Positions 8,603 through 17,515 of a stretch of DNA of 64,000 nucleotides are shown one piece after another; the stretch's first letter is position 1; every line of letters begins with the position of its first letter. Source of the DNA: Streptomyces sp. NBC_00234. GTDB taxonomy: Bacteria > Actinomycetota > Actinomycetes > Streptomycetales > Streptomycetaceae. Location: contig NZ_CP108101.1 in assembly GCF_036195325.1 (NCBI RefSeq), positions 6,138,001-6,202,000 of the forward strand, read 5' to 3'. A program made the translations under genes and the position numbers. Below the pieces are notes generated by a model. The model saw nothing but the letters and a program-made list of their open reading frames with translations, ran no database searches and was not told the origin of the DNA.

Positions 8603-10609
8603 TCACGTGTGAACAGCCACCTTGACCGCTGTCTCCGGGTGGACGAGCGAGCGCAGCTTCTCGCGGGTCTCAGGATCCGTGGAGTAGATCATCGTCCCGA
8701 CCATCCCGCGGGTCAGCAGCACTTTGTACGTGTTGCGGATGAGCCGGTGGACCTCGGCGTCCGGGGTTGCCTTTGTGAAGATCGGATCCTTCGAAGCGGT
8801 GCGGTCCACCACCCACTGGTCGGTGCGCCACACCAGGTCCGGGCCCATGATCACGCCCGACCAGTCGTACTCGAAGCCCTGGGCGGTGTACACACAGCCC
8901 ACCTGGCCGAAGCCGGCCGGATCGTTGGCCCAGAGCGGTGCCGACGGGGCGCCGAACAGGGACCGGTCGCCGGGAACGTTCCAGGGCCGTGACCAGTCGC
9001 CGATGACGACGTCGCGGGGCAGTTCGGACATCTCCGGTGTGATCTTCGTGGTCCACTTCCAGCAGTACCCGGCCGTCATGCGCGCGCTGTACTTCCCCTG
9101 GCCTTCGTCGCGGCGGGCGACGAGGAAGTCCTCCAGCTCCTGCGGGGTGTCGGCGAGCAGCAGCTCCACCTTGCCGTCCGGCTCCCAGACGGTCGGCTCG
9201 TCGCCCTCGAGACCGAGCAGGTTCGCGACCCACTGCACGTAGGCATCGCTGCCGCCGCAGCGGAACTGGCTGTCCAGTTCCACTACGACGCAGTCGAGGC
9301 CCTGCGCGGCGGCGGCGTCCTTGATCTGCTCCTTGGTACCCATCTCGCCGGGCCGCACCACCTGGTGCTGGTCGAGCAGGAACACCGGCACCCGGGCCGC
9401 GTCGATCAGTTCCGCCACCTGCGGGCGGTCGGTGCGCAGAGCGGCCTTGGTGTAGCGGTTGGCGGATGTCTTGCGGAGCCGGTGGGCCTCGTCGCAGATG
9501 AGGACGTCGAGGTCGTTGGGCTCGGCCGCCATGAAACTGTTGAAGTACATGAACAGCCGTTGCACCTCGGGCTTCCGGGCGCCGGCGATCTTGCGCATCG
9601 TCTTGGTGAACGACGCCGAACCGGTCGCGTGCAGAGCGGTCTCCCCGCGCCGGTACAGCTCGCCGAGGAGCGACAGCGCGATGACGCTCTTGCCGGAACC
9701 GGGGCCGCCGGTCACCACGACCACCTGCTTGTGGTTCGACCGCTTGGCCTTGCGCACCGCAGAGAGGACCAGTTCGTAGGCGATCCGCTGCTCGTCGAGG
9801 AGGACGAACTGCTCGCGGTCCCGGACCTCGGCTGCCGCCACGGCCATCAGCTGCTTCGACGGGCGCGTCCTGCCCTGGACGAGCAGGTCGGCGGCCCCTG
9901 CCCCGGATTTGGGCGCGAGCCGCGAACGCAGGAAGTCGAGAAACGCCCCGCGCTGCTCCGCGGTGTACAAACGGCCCTGGAGGTCCTCCGGGATCTCACG
10001 CAGGGAACTGATGCCGAACTCCGTCGCGTTGTGCAGGAACGCCACCCCGGCCACCGCCTCCGGTGTCCGCTCCAGTGCGCCGTTGAACGAGACCAGGTAG
10101 GAGCAGTACCCGCGGACCTGCTCGATCGGGTTGAGCACGGGACGCGGGTATGCGTCTATCCGGCAGAGGAGGGGATCCTCCTCCTCGGCGAATGCCTGAC
10201 TCCACTGCTTGAGCTCGACCACGACGTACGACGGTTCGCCGGTCGACGGGTGAACCCCGGCGAGTATCACGTCGGCACGCTTGCTGGTCAGGGGGAGGGT
10301 GTACTCGATCAGCATCTCGACGTCGCCGAGCCCGGCATCGAGCAGCGCACCGGTGAGGGCAGGGATGCTGCGTTCCCAGGACCGCACCTCGGATGCTCCG
10401 GGCCGGTGGCCGTGCGCGTGCCGGAAGTTCTCCATCAGGTGCAGCGCCAGCGTTCCTTCCAGGCTGCGGGCGGCGACGGTCGCGGTGGACTCGCGGAACA
10501 GCAAGGAATGCCCCCAGGCAGCACGAAGTAGCTCGTGCGGGTGGGGGCATGTCCTCTTCAGTCCGCTGACGCGGAACGGAAGCCCGTCGGGCCGCAGATG
10601 ATCTCGCAC
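8603..10609 (-). CDS. DUF2075 / Schlafen-type helicase-like ATPase with N-terminal PD-(D/E)XK-like domain
   Basis: 668 aa as drawn from GTG 10609. The true start may be ~35 codons further in, near SLLFRESTATV, where homologous families usually begin. The N-terminal domain holds a nuclease-like core: Asp113 (RADVILAG) and Glu132-x-Lys134 (VVVELKQW). The ATPase part has Walker A GGPGSGKS at 301-308 and a DEAH box at 373-376, then the long DUF2075 C-terminal helicase-like region. This is a superfamily-1-like motor fused to a possible nuclease. Roles in nucleic-acid repair or phage defence are plausible but not shown. It stands alone, with its own orientation and a terminator behind it. Confidence 0.83.
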   Translation of the reverse strand: MRDHLRPDGLPFRVSGLKRTCPHPHELLRAAWGHSLLFRESTATVAARSLEGTLALHLMENFRHAHGHRPGASEVRSWERSIPALTGALLDAGLGDVEMLIEYTLPLTSKRADVILAGVHPSTGEPSYVVVELKQWSQAFAEEEDPLLCRIDAYPRPVLNPIEQVRGYCSYLVSFNGALERTPEAVAGVAFLHNATEFGISSLREIPEDLQGRLYTAEQRGAFLDFLRSRLAPKSGAGAADLLVQGRTRPSKQLMAVAAAEVRDREQFVLLDEQRIAYELVLSAVRKAKRSNHKQVVVVTGGPGSGKSVIALSLLGELYRRGETALHATGSASFTKTMRKIAGARKPEVQRLFMYFNSFMAAEPNDLDVLICDEAHRLRKTSANRYTKAALRTDRPQVAELIDAARVPVFLLDQHQVVRPGEMGTKEQIKDAAAAQGLDCVVVELDSQFRCGGSDAYVQWVANLLGLEGDEPTVWEPDGKVELLLADTPQELEDFLVARRDEGQGKYSARMTAGYCWKWTTKITPEMSELPRDVVIGDWSRPWNVPGDRSLFGAPSAPLWANDPAGFGQVGCVYTAQGFEYDWSGVIMGPDLVWRTDQWVVDRTASKDPIFTKATPDAEVHRLIRNTYKVLLTRGMVGTMIYSTDPETREKLRSLVHPETAVKVAVHT

Positions 10610-10717
10610 ATCCTAGGACAGGGGCGGATCGGGCGGCAGGGGATCGGGACGGGCTGGGCCGGGGCAGGGGGCAGGCCCGCGGCGCCGTGGCGACCGCGGG
10701 CCCGTGGGGCGGGGTGG

Positions 10718-12940
10718 TCAGTGGTTGTCGTCCGTGGAGCCGGCGAAGCTGGGTTCGCGGACCGTGGGGGCGGCAGGTGTGTGCTTGGCGAGCTTTTCTC
10801 CTTCGATGTCGACGTCGGGCAGGATGCGGTCGATCCAGGCGGGCAGGGACCAGGCGCGCTTGCCGAGGAGGGCCAGGGCCGCGGGGATGATCGTCATGCG
10901 GACGACGAACGCGTCGAAGGCGACCGCGATGGCCAGGCCGAATCCGAGAGCCTTGAGCATGGCGTCGTGGGAGCCGACGAAGCCGGCGAAGACGCTGATC
11001 ATGATGAGGGCCGCGGCGGTGACGACGGTGGCGCTGTGCTTGAAGCCCGTCTCGACCGCGGTGCGGGCATCCGCTCCGTGGACGTACGCCTCGCGCATGC
11101 GGGTCACCAGGAACACCTGGTAGTCCATCGCCAGGCCGAACACGATGCCGACCATGAGCACGGGCATCAGGCTCATGATGGGGCCGGTCTGTTCGAGGCC
11201 GATGAGGTCCTTCAGCCAGCCCCACTGGAAGACGGCGACGAGGGCGCCGAGGGAAGCCAGCACGGAGAGCAGGAACCCGAGGGCTGCCTTGACGGGGACC
11301 AGGATGGACCGGAAGACGAGGATCAGCACGAGGACGGCCAGGCCGACGACGAGCGCCAGGTAGGGCACGATCGCCGCGCTGAACTTGTCGGAGATGTCGA
11401 TGTTGAGTGCGGTGGTGCCGGTCACGAGGGAACGGGCACCGGTGTCGGACTGGAGATCGCCGGCCAGGACGCGGATGTCGTCGACGAGGTTCTTGGTGGC
11501 GTCGCTGCCCGGTGCGCTCTTGGGGACGACGCTGATGATCGCGGTGTCGCCGCTCTCGTTGAAGGCGGCCGGGGTCACGGCGGCCACGTCCGGAAGACCG
11601 GAGAGGGCCGTGCCCATGTCATCGGCGCCGCTGCGGGCGACGGCCGGGTCCCGGTCGTCGATGGTCACCGTGAGGGGACCGTTGAAGCCGGGCCCGAAGG
11701 ACTCGGACAGCATGTCGTACGCCTTGCGCTGGGTGGACGAGGCGGCCTTGGAGCCGTCGTCCGGCAGCCCGAGTTCGAGCTGGGTGGCCGGGAGGGCGAC
11801 CACGCCGAGGGCGACCACGGCCAGGAGGAGTACCTGGGCCGGCTTGCGCAGGACGTAGGAGATCCAGCGCTGCCCCAGTCCCGGCTTGCCGGGCTCGGTG
11901 CTGTGGGCCGGGGCGGGCTGCTTACGAGTCCTGCCGCGTACGCGTTCGCCGGCGAAGCCGAGGAGGGCGGGGACCAGAGTGGTGGCTACGAGGACGGCGA
12001 CGGCGACGGCGCCGGCGGCGGCGAGACCCATCGCGGTCAGGATGGGCAGGTTCACCACGGCCAGTCCCGCGAGGGCGATGACGACAGTCAGTCCCGCGAA
12101 GACCACTGCGGATCCTGCGGTGCCGTTGGCGCGAGCGGCGGCCTCGCGGGCGTCGTACCCGTCCGCGCGTTCGGAGCGGTAGCGGGAGACGATGAACAGG
12201 GCGTAGTCGATGCCGACCGCGATGCCCAGCATCGTGGCGAGAGCCGAGGCGTTGCTGTTGAGGTCGAGTGGGCCGCTGAGGGCGGTGATGGCGGCCATGC
12301 TCACGCCCACTCCGACGAGCGCGGTGAGCAGGGGCAGACCGGCGGCGACGAGGGAACCGAAGGTGATGAGGAGGATGACGGCAGCCAGGGCGAAGCCGAT
12401 GGCCTCGGCGGTGTGGCTTTCCTCGGGGGCGGCCAGCGCGTCGCCGGACGCTTCCACCGTCAGCCCGTGGTCACGCCCTGATTCGAGGGCCTTGTCCAGG
12501 CCCGTGTGGTCGCCGTCGGTGAGGTCTGCGTCCGCGGCGGTGTAGGTGACCTGGGCGTAGGCGGTGGTGCCGTCCGCGCTGACCGCCTTGGAGGCGAAGG
12601 GATCGCTGATCTGCCCGATGCGGGTGGAGGAGTCCTTGACGTCGGCCAGAGTCGCGTCGAGAGCGGCCTTGTTTTCCGGGCTGCTGATCTTCTCGCCGTC
12701 GGGAGCGCGCAGCACGACGCGCGCGGTGGCTCCGTCGGCGTTGGCCGCCGGGAACCTCTCGCCCAGGAGGTCGATGGCGCGCTGGGCCTCCGTACCGGGC
12801 AGGGTGATGCTGGAGCCGGCGGGGCCCGAGCTGTTGGAGGCGCCGATGCCCACAGCGCCCAGGACGAGCGCCCAGAGGAGGACGACCAGCCAGCGTCGCT
12901 TGAACGCGACCCTGCCGATCTTGTGGAGGAAGGTGGCCAT
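10718..12940 (-). CDS. MMPL family RND transporter
   Basis: 740 aa starting at ATG 12940 (MATFLHKIGRVAFKRRW). The layout is classic MmpL: first helix LVVLLWALVLGAVGIGAS, a ~170-residue extracellular loop, six helices, a second extracellular loop, then six more helices. The Asp-Tyr pairs of the proton relay are visible in GIAVGIDYALFIVSRYRSE and GLAMDYQVFLVTRMREAYV. It is a proton-driven exporter of lipids or hydrophobic compounds; the substrate cannot be told. A TetR gene lies 185 bp upstream on the same strand and probably controls it. Confidence 0.94.
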   Translation of the reverse strand: MATFLHKIGRVAFKRRWLVVLLWALVLGAVGIGASNSSGPAGSSITLPGTEAQRAIDLLGERFPAANADGATARVVLRAPDGEKISSPENKAALDATLADVKDSSTRIGQISDPFASKAVSADGTTAYAQVTYTAADADLTDGDHTGLDKALESGRDHGLTVEASGDALAAPEESHTAEAIGFALAAVILLITFGSLVAAGLPLLTALVGVGVSMAAITALSGPLDLNSNASALATMLGIAVGIDYALFIVSRYRSERADGYDAREAAARANGTAGSAVVFAGLTVVIALAGLAVVNLPILTAMGLAAAGAVAVAVLVATTLVPALLGFAGERVRGRTRKQPAPAHSTEPGKPGLGQRWISYVLRKPAQVLLLAVVALGVVALPATQLELGLPDDGSKAASSTQRKAYDMLSESFGPGFNGPLTVTIDDRDPAVARSGADDMGTALSGLPDVAAVTPAAFNESGDTAIISVVPKSAPGSDATKNLVDDIRVLAGDLQSDTGARSLVTGTTALNIDISDKFSAAIVPYLALVVGLAVLVLILVFRSILVPVKAALGFLLSVLASLGALVAVFQWGWLKDLIGLEQTGPIMSLMPVLMVGIVFGLAMDYQVFLVTRMREAYVHGADARTAVETGFKHSATVVTAAALIMISVFAGFVGSHDAMLKALGFGLAIAVAFDAFVVRMTIIPAALALLGKRAWSLPAWIDRILPDVDIEGEKLAKHTPAAPTVREPSFAGSTDDNH

Positions 12941-13125
12941 GAGGGAGGTACTCCGGATCGATGGTTTTGGGGCGTGCGGTGCCCTGAGCCCGGCATGTGA
13001 CTGGCGCGGGCCGCAGGAAGGCATGCGGAGATGGACGAGCGGCGTTTACGCCGTTGTCAGGGTGTGCGGGGTCGCCGACGCGCTCGGAAGGCGCGGCGGG
13101 AAGGCAGTCGGGCCTGGGAGTCGCG

Positions 13126-13737
13126 TCAGGCGGTGGCGGGCTGCGCGGTGAGGGCCGGCAAAAGCACCAGCTCGACGACGGTTTCCATCAGCTCCTGGGT
13201 CGCCGGGATCCCGTGGAGGATGTTCTGTGCGAGCCACGGGCCGAGCAGGATCTGGTCCGCCAGGTCGATGACCGGGTTTCCGGCCTCGATCTCTCCCCTG
13301 GCCACCGCACGCTCGAAGAGCTGGGCCAGGTCGCGCAGGATGGGGTGGATCAGGATCTCGCGCACGATCTCCATGAGGGCCTCGTCCTGGACGAGGGCAG
13401 CCGGCATCGAGGTGAAGGTGTCCTTGACCGGGTCGTCCGCCACCAGGTACCGCGCCACGTCCATCAGGTCGCCGCGCAGACTGCCGGTGTCGATGCGGGA
13501 CAGGTCGTTTCCGGCCTCCGCGATGAGGGCCTTCCACGCCGAGATCACCAGCCGCGGCTTGCTCTCCCACTGCCGGTAGAGCGTCGCCGTGCTGCACTTC
13601 GCCCGCTGCGCGACCGCGGCCATGGTCACCTGCTCGTAGCCGACCTCACCGACGAGCTCGGCCGTCACGCGCAGCAGCTCACGCTCCCGTTCCGGGGTGA
13701 GCTTGCGGCGGCGCGACGCCGCAGGTGCCTCGGCCAT
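13126..13737 (-). CDS. TetR family transcriptional regulator
   Basis: 203 aa. The N-terminal helix-turn-helix is clear (GYEQVTMAAVAQRAKCSTATLYRQWESKPRLV, given in part as VAQRAKCSTATLYRQW, residues ~40-60). The C-terminal half is a ligand-binding helical domain of the TetR_C type. It precedes the MMPL exporter gene on the same strand and likely represses both until a ligand is exported. A cluster of TTTTCGAAACT-type repeats upstream (13791-13841) is the obvious operator candidate. Confidence 0.93.
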   Translation of the reverse strand: MAEAPAASRRRKLTPERERELLRVTAELVGEVGYEQVTMAAVAQRAKCSTATLYRQWESKPRLVISAWKALIAEAGNDLSRIDTGSLRGDLMDVARYLVADDPVKDTFTSMPAALVQDEALMEIVREILIHPILRDLAQLFERAVARGEIEAGNPVIDLADQILLGPWLAQNILHGIPATQELMETVVELVLLPALTAQPATA

Positions 13738-13790
13738 GACTGCTCCTGATCCGGTCCGTAGCTGACAACAGAACTGTAGCCACCCAGCGA

Positions 13791-13841
13791 ATCGAAAATC
13801 AAGTTTTCGAAACTATGATTTTCGAAACTGGCATTTTCGAT
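13791..13841. promoter_or_regulatory. Candidate TetR operator: dyad plus direct repeats
   Basis: Upstream of the TetR gene start (13737) there is a dyad CGAAAA-N5-TTTTCG (13793-13809). It is followed by two further ATTTTCGA copies, at about 13818 and 13834, two of the three sharing TTTTCGAAACT. The AT-rich block is striking in this G+C context and sits 54-104 bases upstream of the start codon, a normal promoter-operator position. Confidence 0.55.
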
Positions 13842-13958
13842 CCGGCTCCGGAATCCGACTCCAGGGGTGTGCGGCGCGTGCAAGCCAGGAGCTCCCATAC
13901 CGGCCTGCGTTCTGCGCGGCGGCAGCGCCTTCGTGCTCGCCGCCGCCCTCGCCCCGAC

Positions 13959-14189
13959 GGCTACCGGGGCCCCGCTGTGACGGGCATCCGCGTCGAGGCG
14001 GCCTACGACGACGGGGCCACCTGGGCGGCTCCCGCCGAGCCGCACGTCCGGCGCGACGGTTCGGTCGCCACGGTGCTGCACGGCCCGGCCGCCGACGCCC
14101 AGGCGGTGACCCTGCGGGTCACGGAGTGGGACCGTGCGGGCAGCCGCACGCAGCAGACCGTGGTCCGGGTGTTCGCGCTCCGGGGATGA
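13959..14189 (+). pseudogene. 3' remnant of a secreted S8 (subtilisin-like) peptidase gene
   Basis: Only the C-terminal ~76 residues are recognisable: GPAVTGIRVEAAYDDGATW, then VTLRVTEWDRAGSRTQQTVV and RVFALRG before the stop. This is the terminal immunoglobulin-like strand pattern of large streptomycete subtilases (VSYDDGKTW ... RATDSAGN ... QTVVRAFGV type). The catalytic domain and signal peptide are absent; upstream sequence in the same frame is unrelated Arg-rich translation. It is read as a decayed gene end; the family assignment is from memory of the motif. Confidence 0.5.
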
Positions 14190-14220
14190 CAGGGCGCGGG
14201 AATTGCCCCCGTTCCCCTCC

Positions 14221-14478
14221 CTACGCTCCGGAGGGGGACGGGGACGTCGCCCCGGCCCGCAGGGCGTACGCGTTCAGGGTCAGGGACAGGCTTGCGGTGA
14301 GGCGGCGGGCGTACGGGACGTGCAGGGATTCGTTCGGGCCGTGGGCGTTGGCGCCCGGGCCCAGGACTCCGCAGGCGAGGAACTGGGCCTCGGGGAACTG
14401 GCGGGTCAGCCTGCCCATGAGGGGGATCGTGCCGCCCTGGGCCACAGCGGCGAACGCTGCCGCGGCTGCGGCGGGTCT
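14221..14478 (-). pseudogene. 3' remnant of an M20-family metallopeptidase gene
   Basis: The minus-strand frame ending at TAG 14221 encodes QGGTIPLMGRLTRQFPEA and then GANAHGPNESLHVPYARR. These match the C-terminal GGTIP and AHGPNES motifs of M20/M25/M40 dipeptidases. The metal-binding N-terminal domain and the dimerisation domain are missing, and upstream sequence in the frame is not family-like. It lies tail-to-tail with the subtilase remnant, 31 bases apart. Confidence 0.55.
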
Positions 14479-14841
14479 CAGATGCACGGAAGGGACTCCC
14501 GGTGATCGCGGGGAAAGTCGACTCGCCGATGCTGGCAGGAGAGAGTGCGTCAACACGGCCTCAGCCGAGGCGACTTGGCGACATGACGCGTACTTGCCAG
14601 ATCACGGGACGGCGCTGGTGGGCGGTGCGTCTCGCCTCGCGCCTTCTGATCCGCGCCTTCCTGCCCGCGCTTCCTGCCGCGCTTTCGGAACCGCGCTTTC
14701 GGACCCACGCCTGGGCAGCCGGAAAGCGGCGCCGCCGTGGTCGTGGCGACGCCGCTTTCCTCCAGGGCCGGGCGGTCCTTCTCGCCCTTCGGCAACCCCT
14801 CCGCACAACAGTCAGGGAATGACCGGTCAGGGAATCACCGG
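14479..14841. other. Gene-free stretch with hairpin and short tandem repeat
   Basis: No convincing gene. It contains a run of CCGCGCTTTCGGA-like direct repeats near 14680-14705, the hairpin at 14721-14760, and two tandem copies of a 15-bp unit (GTCAGGGAATSACCG) at 14811-14840 immediately before the GMC oxidoreductase stop. Confidence 0.6.
14721..14760 (-). terminator. Hairpin downstream of GMC oxidoreductase gene
   Basis: Perfect 11-bp arms (GGAAAGCGGCG and complement) with an 18-base loop, located 82-121 bases beyond the minus-strand oxidoreductase stop at 14842. A reasonable terminator for that gene. Confidence 0.55.
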
Positions 14842-16446
14842 TCACTTCAGCCGGTCGAGGATGTGGTCGCCGACCCGCAGCGCGTTGGCGATGGCCGTCA
14901 AGGACGGGTTGACCGCACCGATGCTGGGGAAGAAGCTCGTGTCGACGACGTACAGGTTGTCCAGGTCATGGGCCTTGCAGTTGACGTCGAGGGCGGAGGC
15001 GGCGGGGTCGGTGCCGAAGCGGACGGTGCCCGCCTGATGGGCGGTGGCGCCGATCGGCATGCCCTTGTGCAGATAGATGCTGCGGGACAGCAGGTGTTGA
15101 TCGTGCATGCCCAAGTGACCCAGCATCTTCTGGAGTTTGTGCCTCAGCCGCTTCAGACCTTCGACGTTGTTCTTCTCGTCGAGGGCGAGGTGCACCCGCG
15201 CGTCGCTGTCCACCGTGACCCGGTTGCCGGGCAGCGGGAGGTCCTCGCCGCACAGCCAGAAGTCGACGGCATGGTGTGCCAGCACCTCGAACGGCATGTC
15301 GGGAGCGACGGCGCCCGCCCACCGGGGGGCTTCGCCGTGGATCTGCTCGGCGTCCGACTTGCCGAGCATCTGGACGCCGCCCAGCGGGAAGTCCCAGTCG
15401 TCCGAGCCGAGGTACCAGTCGTTCAGCGCCAGGGTCTTCTGGAACTTGGTGTTGTTGGGCTCCTTGGAGATGGCCATCAGCGCGAGGTTGTTGTGGCGCA
15501 TGTAGTAACGGCCGACGACGCCGGAGCTGTTCGCCAGCCCTGTGGGGTGGTGGTCATCGGCCGATGCCAGCAGCAGTGCCGCCGAGTTGACCGCCCCGCA
15601 GGAGACGACCACGACGTCCGCCGAGAACCGGACTTCCGAGCCGTCGGAGAGGCGGCCGACGACCGCGTCGACGCTGCGCCCCGTCGCGTCCGTCTCCAGC
15701 CGGACCACCTGTGTATTGGTGATCATCTCGACGTGAGGATGCCGCAGCGCCGGCTCCACGCAGATGACCTCTGCGTCGGACTTCGCGCGCACGAGGCAGG
15801 GAAAGCCGTCGACCCGGTCGCACCGGATACAGGCGCTGGCATGGGTGGCCGCTCCGCTGTCGTCCTGGCTGAGGTCGACGCCGATCGGCAGATGGAACGG
15901 GTGCAGACCCAGCTTCTCCAGGTCGTCGCTCAGCTGCTGGATGCGTGGTTCGTGTGCCACGGGTGGATGGGCGTACTGAGCGCTCACCGGACCTTCGCCC
16001 GGGTCCTCGCCGTGCCGTCCGTGGACGAGGTAGAGATGCTCGGCCTGGGTGTAGTAGGGCTCCAGGTCCTCGTACCGAATGGGCCAGGCGGGCGACACGC
16101 CGCTGTGATGACGGATCTCGCCGAAGTCCTCGGGACGCAGCCGGAAGAGGGCAGCGCCGTAGAACTTCGTGTTCCCGCCGACGTAGTAGTTGACCTCGGG
16201 CGGGAATTCGTTGCCGTGCTGGTCGAGCCAGAACTCCGGAGCCCGGTACTTCCCCTTCACGAACACGGCGGTGGAGTCCCAGTTGTCCCGCTCGCGCGGC
16301 AGGTAGTCGCCGCGTTCGATGAGGAGAACCCGCTTGCCGGAAGGTGCGAGCCGGTGGGCGAGCGTGCCGCCGCCCGCGCCGGTGCCGATGATGATGACGT
16401 CGTAGTGGGGAGAGTCGCCCACGGCGACCACCGTCCTCGCGCTCAC
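14842..16446 (-). CDS. GMC family FAD-dependent oxidoreductase
   Basis: 534 aa from GTG 16446 (VSARTVVAVGDSPHYDV). The FAD-binding motif GTGAGGG follows a YDVIIIG strand at residues ~16-27. The C-terminal GMC domain ends with GTVRFGTDPAASALD and the conserved VDTSFFPSIGAVNPSLTAIA motif. A His in HQAGTVRFG and the Asn in AVNPSL occupy the usual GMC active-site positions. The enzyme oxidises an alcohol, sugar or related compound using FAD; the substrate is unknown. No signal peptide is apparent. The gene is followed by a cyclase-family hydrolase gene upstream on the same strand (gap 131 bp), so the two may be co-transcribed. Confidence 0.9.
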   Translation of the reverse strand: MSARTVVAVGDSPHYDVIIIGTGAGGGTLAHRLAPSGKRVLLIERGDYLPRERDNWDSTAVFVKGKYRAPEFWLDQHGNEFPPEVNYYVGGNTKFYGAALFRLRPEDFGEIRHHSGVSPAWPIRYEDLEPYYTQAEHLYLVHGRHGEDPGEGPVSAQYAHPPVAHEPRIQQLSDDLEKLGLHPFHLPIGVDLSQDDSGAATHASACIRCDRVDGFPCLVRAKSDAEVICVEPALRHPHVEMITNTQVVRLETDATGRSVDAVVGRLSDGSEVRFSADVVVVSCGAVNSAALLLASADDHHPTGLANSSGVVGRYYMRHNNLALMAISKEPNNTKFQKTLALNDWYLGSDDWDFPLGGVQMLGKSDAEQIHGEAPRWAGAVAPDMPFEVLAHHAVDFWLCGEDLPLPGNRVTVDSDARVHLALDEKNNVEGLKRLRHKLQKMLGHLGMHDQHLLSRSIYLHKGMPIGATAHQAGTVRFGTDPAASALDVNCKAHDLDNLYVVDTSFFPSIGAVNPSLTAIANALRVGDHILDRLK

Positions 16447-16577
16447 GGCCCTGCCCTTGCGCCGGGGCCTGTCACTCCGCCTGGGGAGACCCCGCCTCCT
16501 CCCGTAGCCGTCCGACCGAACGTATCCGCGGCTCCGGAGAACGGCGACCGGGAAGGCGTACCGGCCGAGCCGCACGC

Positions 16578-17486
16578 TCACAGCACGGCGATGGGATTCA
16601 CGGGGGAGCCGGTCGCCGCGGGCAGCCGCAGGGGGGCCACCACGCAGAGGAAACTCCATCGGCCGGCATCCGCGCAGGCCGGGGAGAGCTGCTCGAACTG
16701 CAGATAGTCCATCAGATGCACGCCCATGGCGTGCATGGCCAGCACATGTACCGGGAAGGCGACGTCCGCCACGGCACTGGGCGCGGAGTCGTTGTTGCCG
16801 TCGCTGCCCAGCACGGCGATGCGCCTCTCGGCGAGGAACTCCACGGCGGTCGGGTGGAGACCGGCCCGGGCCCGGGCCGACGTCCACGGGCCGAGCTCCG
16901 TGCGGCGGCGGCGGTGGCCCACCCGGACGAGCAACAGGTCCCCGGGCCCGGCCCGGACCCCTTGAGCCGCCTCGGCGCCGGTCAGGTCGTCCGCCGTCAC
17001 GCTGTCCCCCGGCTCCAGCCAGGGCACACCGCGCAGGCGCGGGATGTCCAGCAGCACGCCGCGACCGACGATGCCGTTCCTGACCAGCTCCACGGAGAGC
17101 GAACCTGCGCCCTGAGCCGTCACCGCGGTCGCGGGCACCCCGTTGTACAGCTTGCCGTCGTACAGCACGTGACAGAGCGCGTCGAGGTGGCTGTCCGCGT
17201 CCCCGTGCACGTTCATCGCGAAGCGGTCGACGGCGAAGTACAGTCCGTCCGCCCCGATGTCGTCCGCGGGGGGTCCGGTCATCCGGTGAACCGCGGGTTC
17301 GGGGTTGTCCGGGCCCGGCCGGGTGTCGACCGGTGCGGACAGCGAGACCGTGAGGCCGGTCCGTACCTCCGCGGCGGCTGCCACGACCCGTTCGGGTGTC
17401 AGGTGCCGGAGGGCTCCGCGCGGATCGTCCGTCCGTGTGGCGCCGCGCAGCCGCCCGTAGAGGGCCCGGAACTCCTCCGCCGTCAT
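16578..17486 (-). CDS. Cyclase family protein (kynurenine formamidase-like, PF04199)
   Basis: 302 aa from ATG 17486 (MTAEEFRALYGRL). The metal-binding signature of the family is present as HGDADSHLDALCHV (residues ~108-121), with further acidic and His positions toward the C-terminus (HPTAVEFLAERRIAVLGSD). These enzymes hydrolyse amide or ester bonds with a bound divalent metal. Streptomycete relatives often sit beside oxidoreductases, as here. The precise substrate is not deducible. The start lacks a strong Shine-Dalgarno, so the N-terminus is less certain. Confidence 0.85.
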   Translation of the reverse strand: MTAEEFRALYGRLRGATRTDDPRGALRHLTPERVVAAAAEVRTGLTVSLSAPVDTRPGPDNPEPAVHRMTGPPADDIGADGLYFAVDRFAMNVHGDADSHLDALCHVLYDGKLYNGVPATAVTAQGAGSLSVELVRNGIVGRGVLLDIPRLRGVPWLEPGDSVTADDLTGAEAAQGVRAGPGDLLLVRVGHRRRRTELGPWTSARARAGLHPTAVEFLAERRIAVLGSDGNNDSAPSAVADVAFPVHVLAMHAMGVHLMDYLQFEQLSPACADAGRWSFLCVVAPLRLPAATGSPVNPIAVL

Positions 17487-17515
17487 CGGTGGTCCCGCCG
17501 GCGGCCTACCGGACG

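Noticed and set aside
13815..13958. N-terminal part of the plus-strand frame before the subtilase tail
   Set aside because: Arg-rich translation that overlaps the TetR operator region; no similarity to the peptidase family, so it was left out of the remnant.
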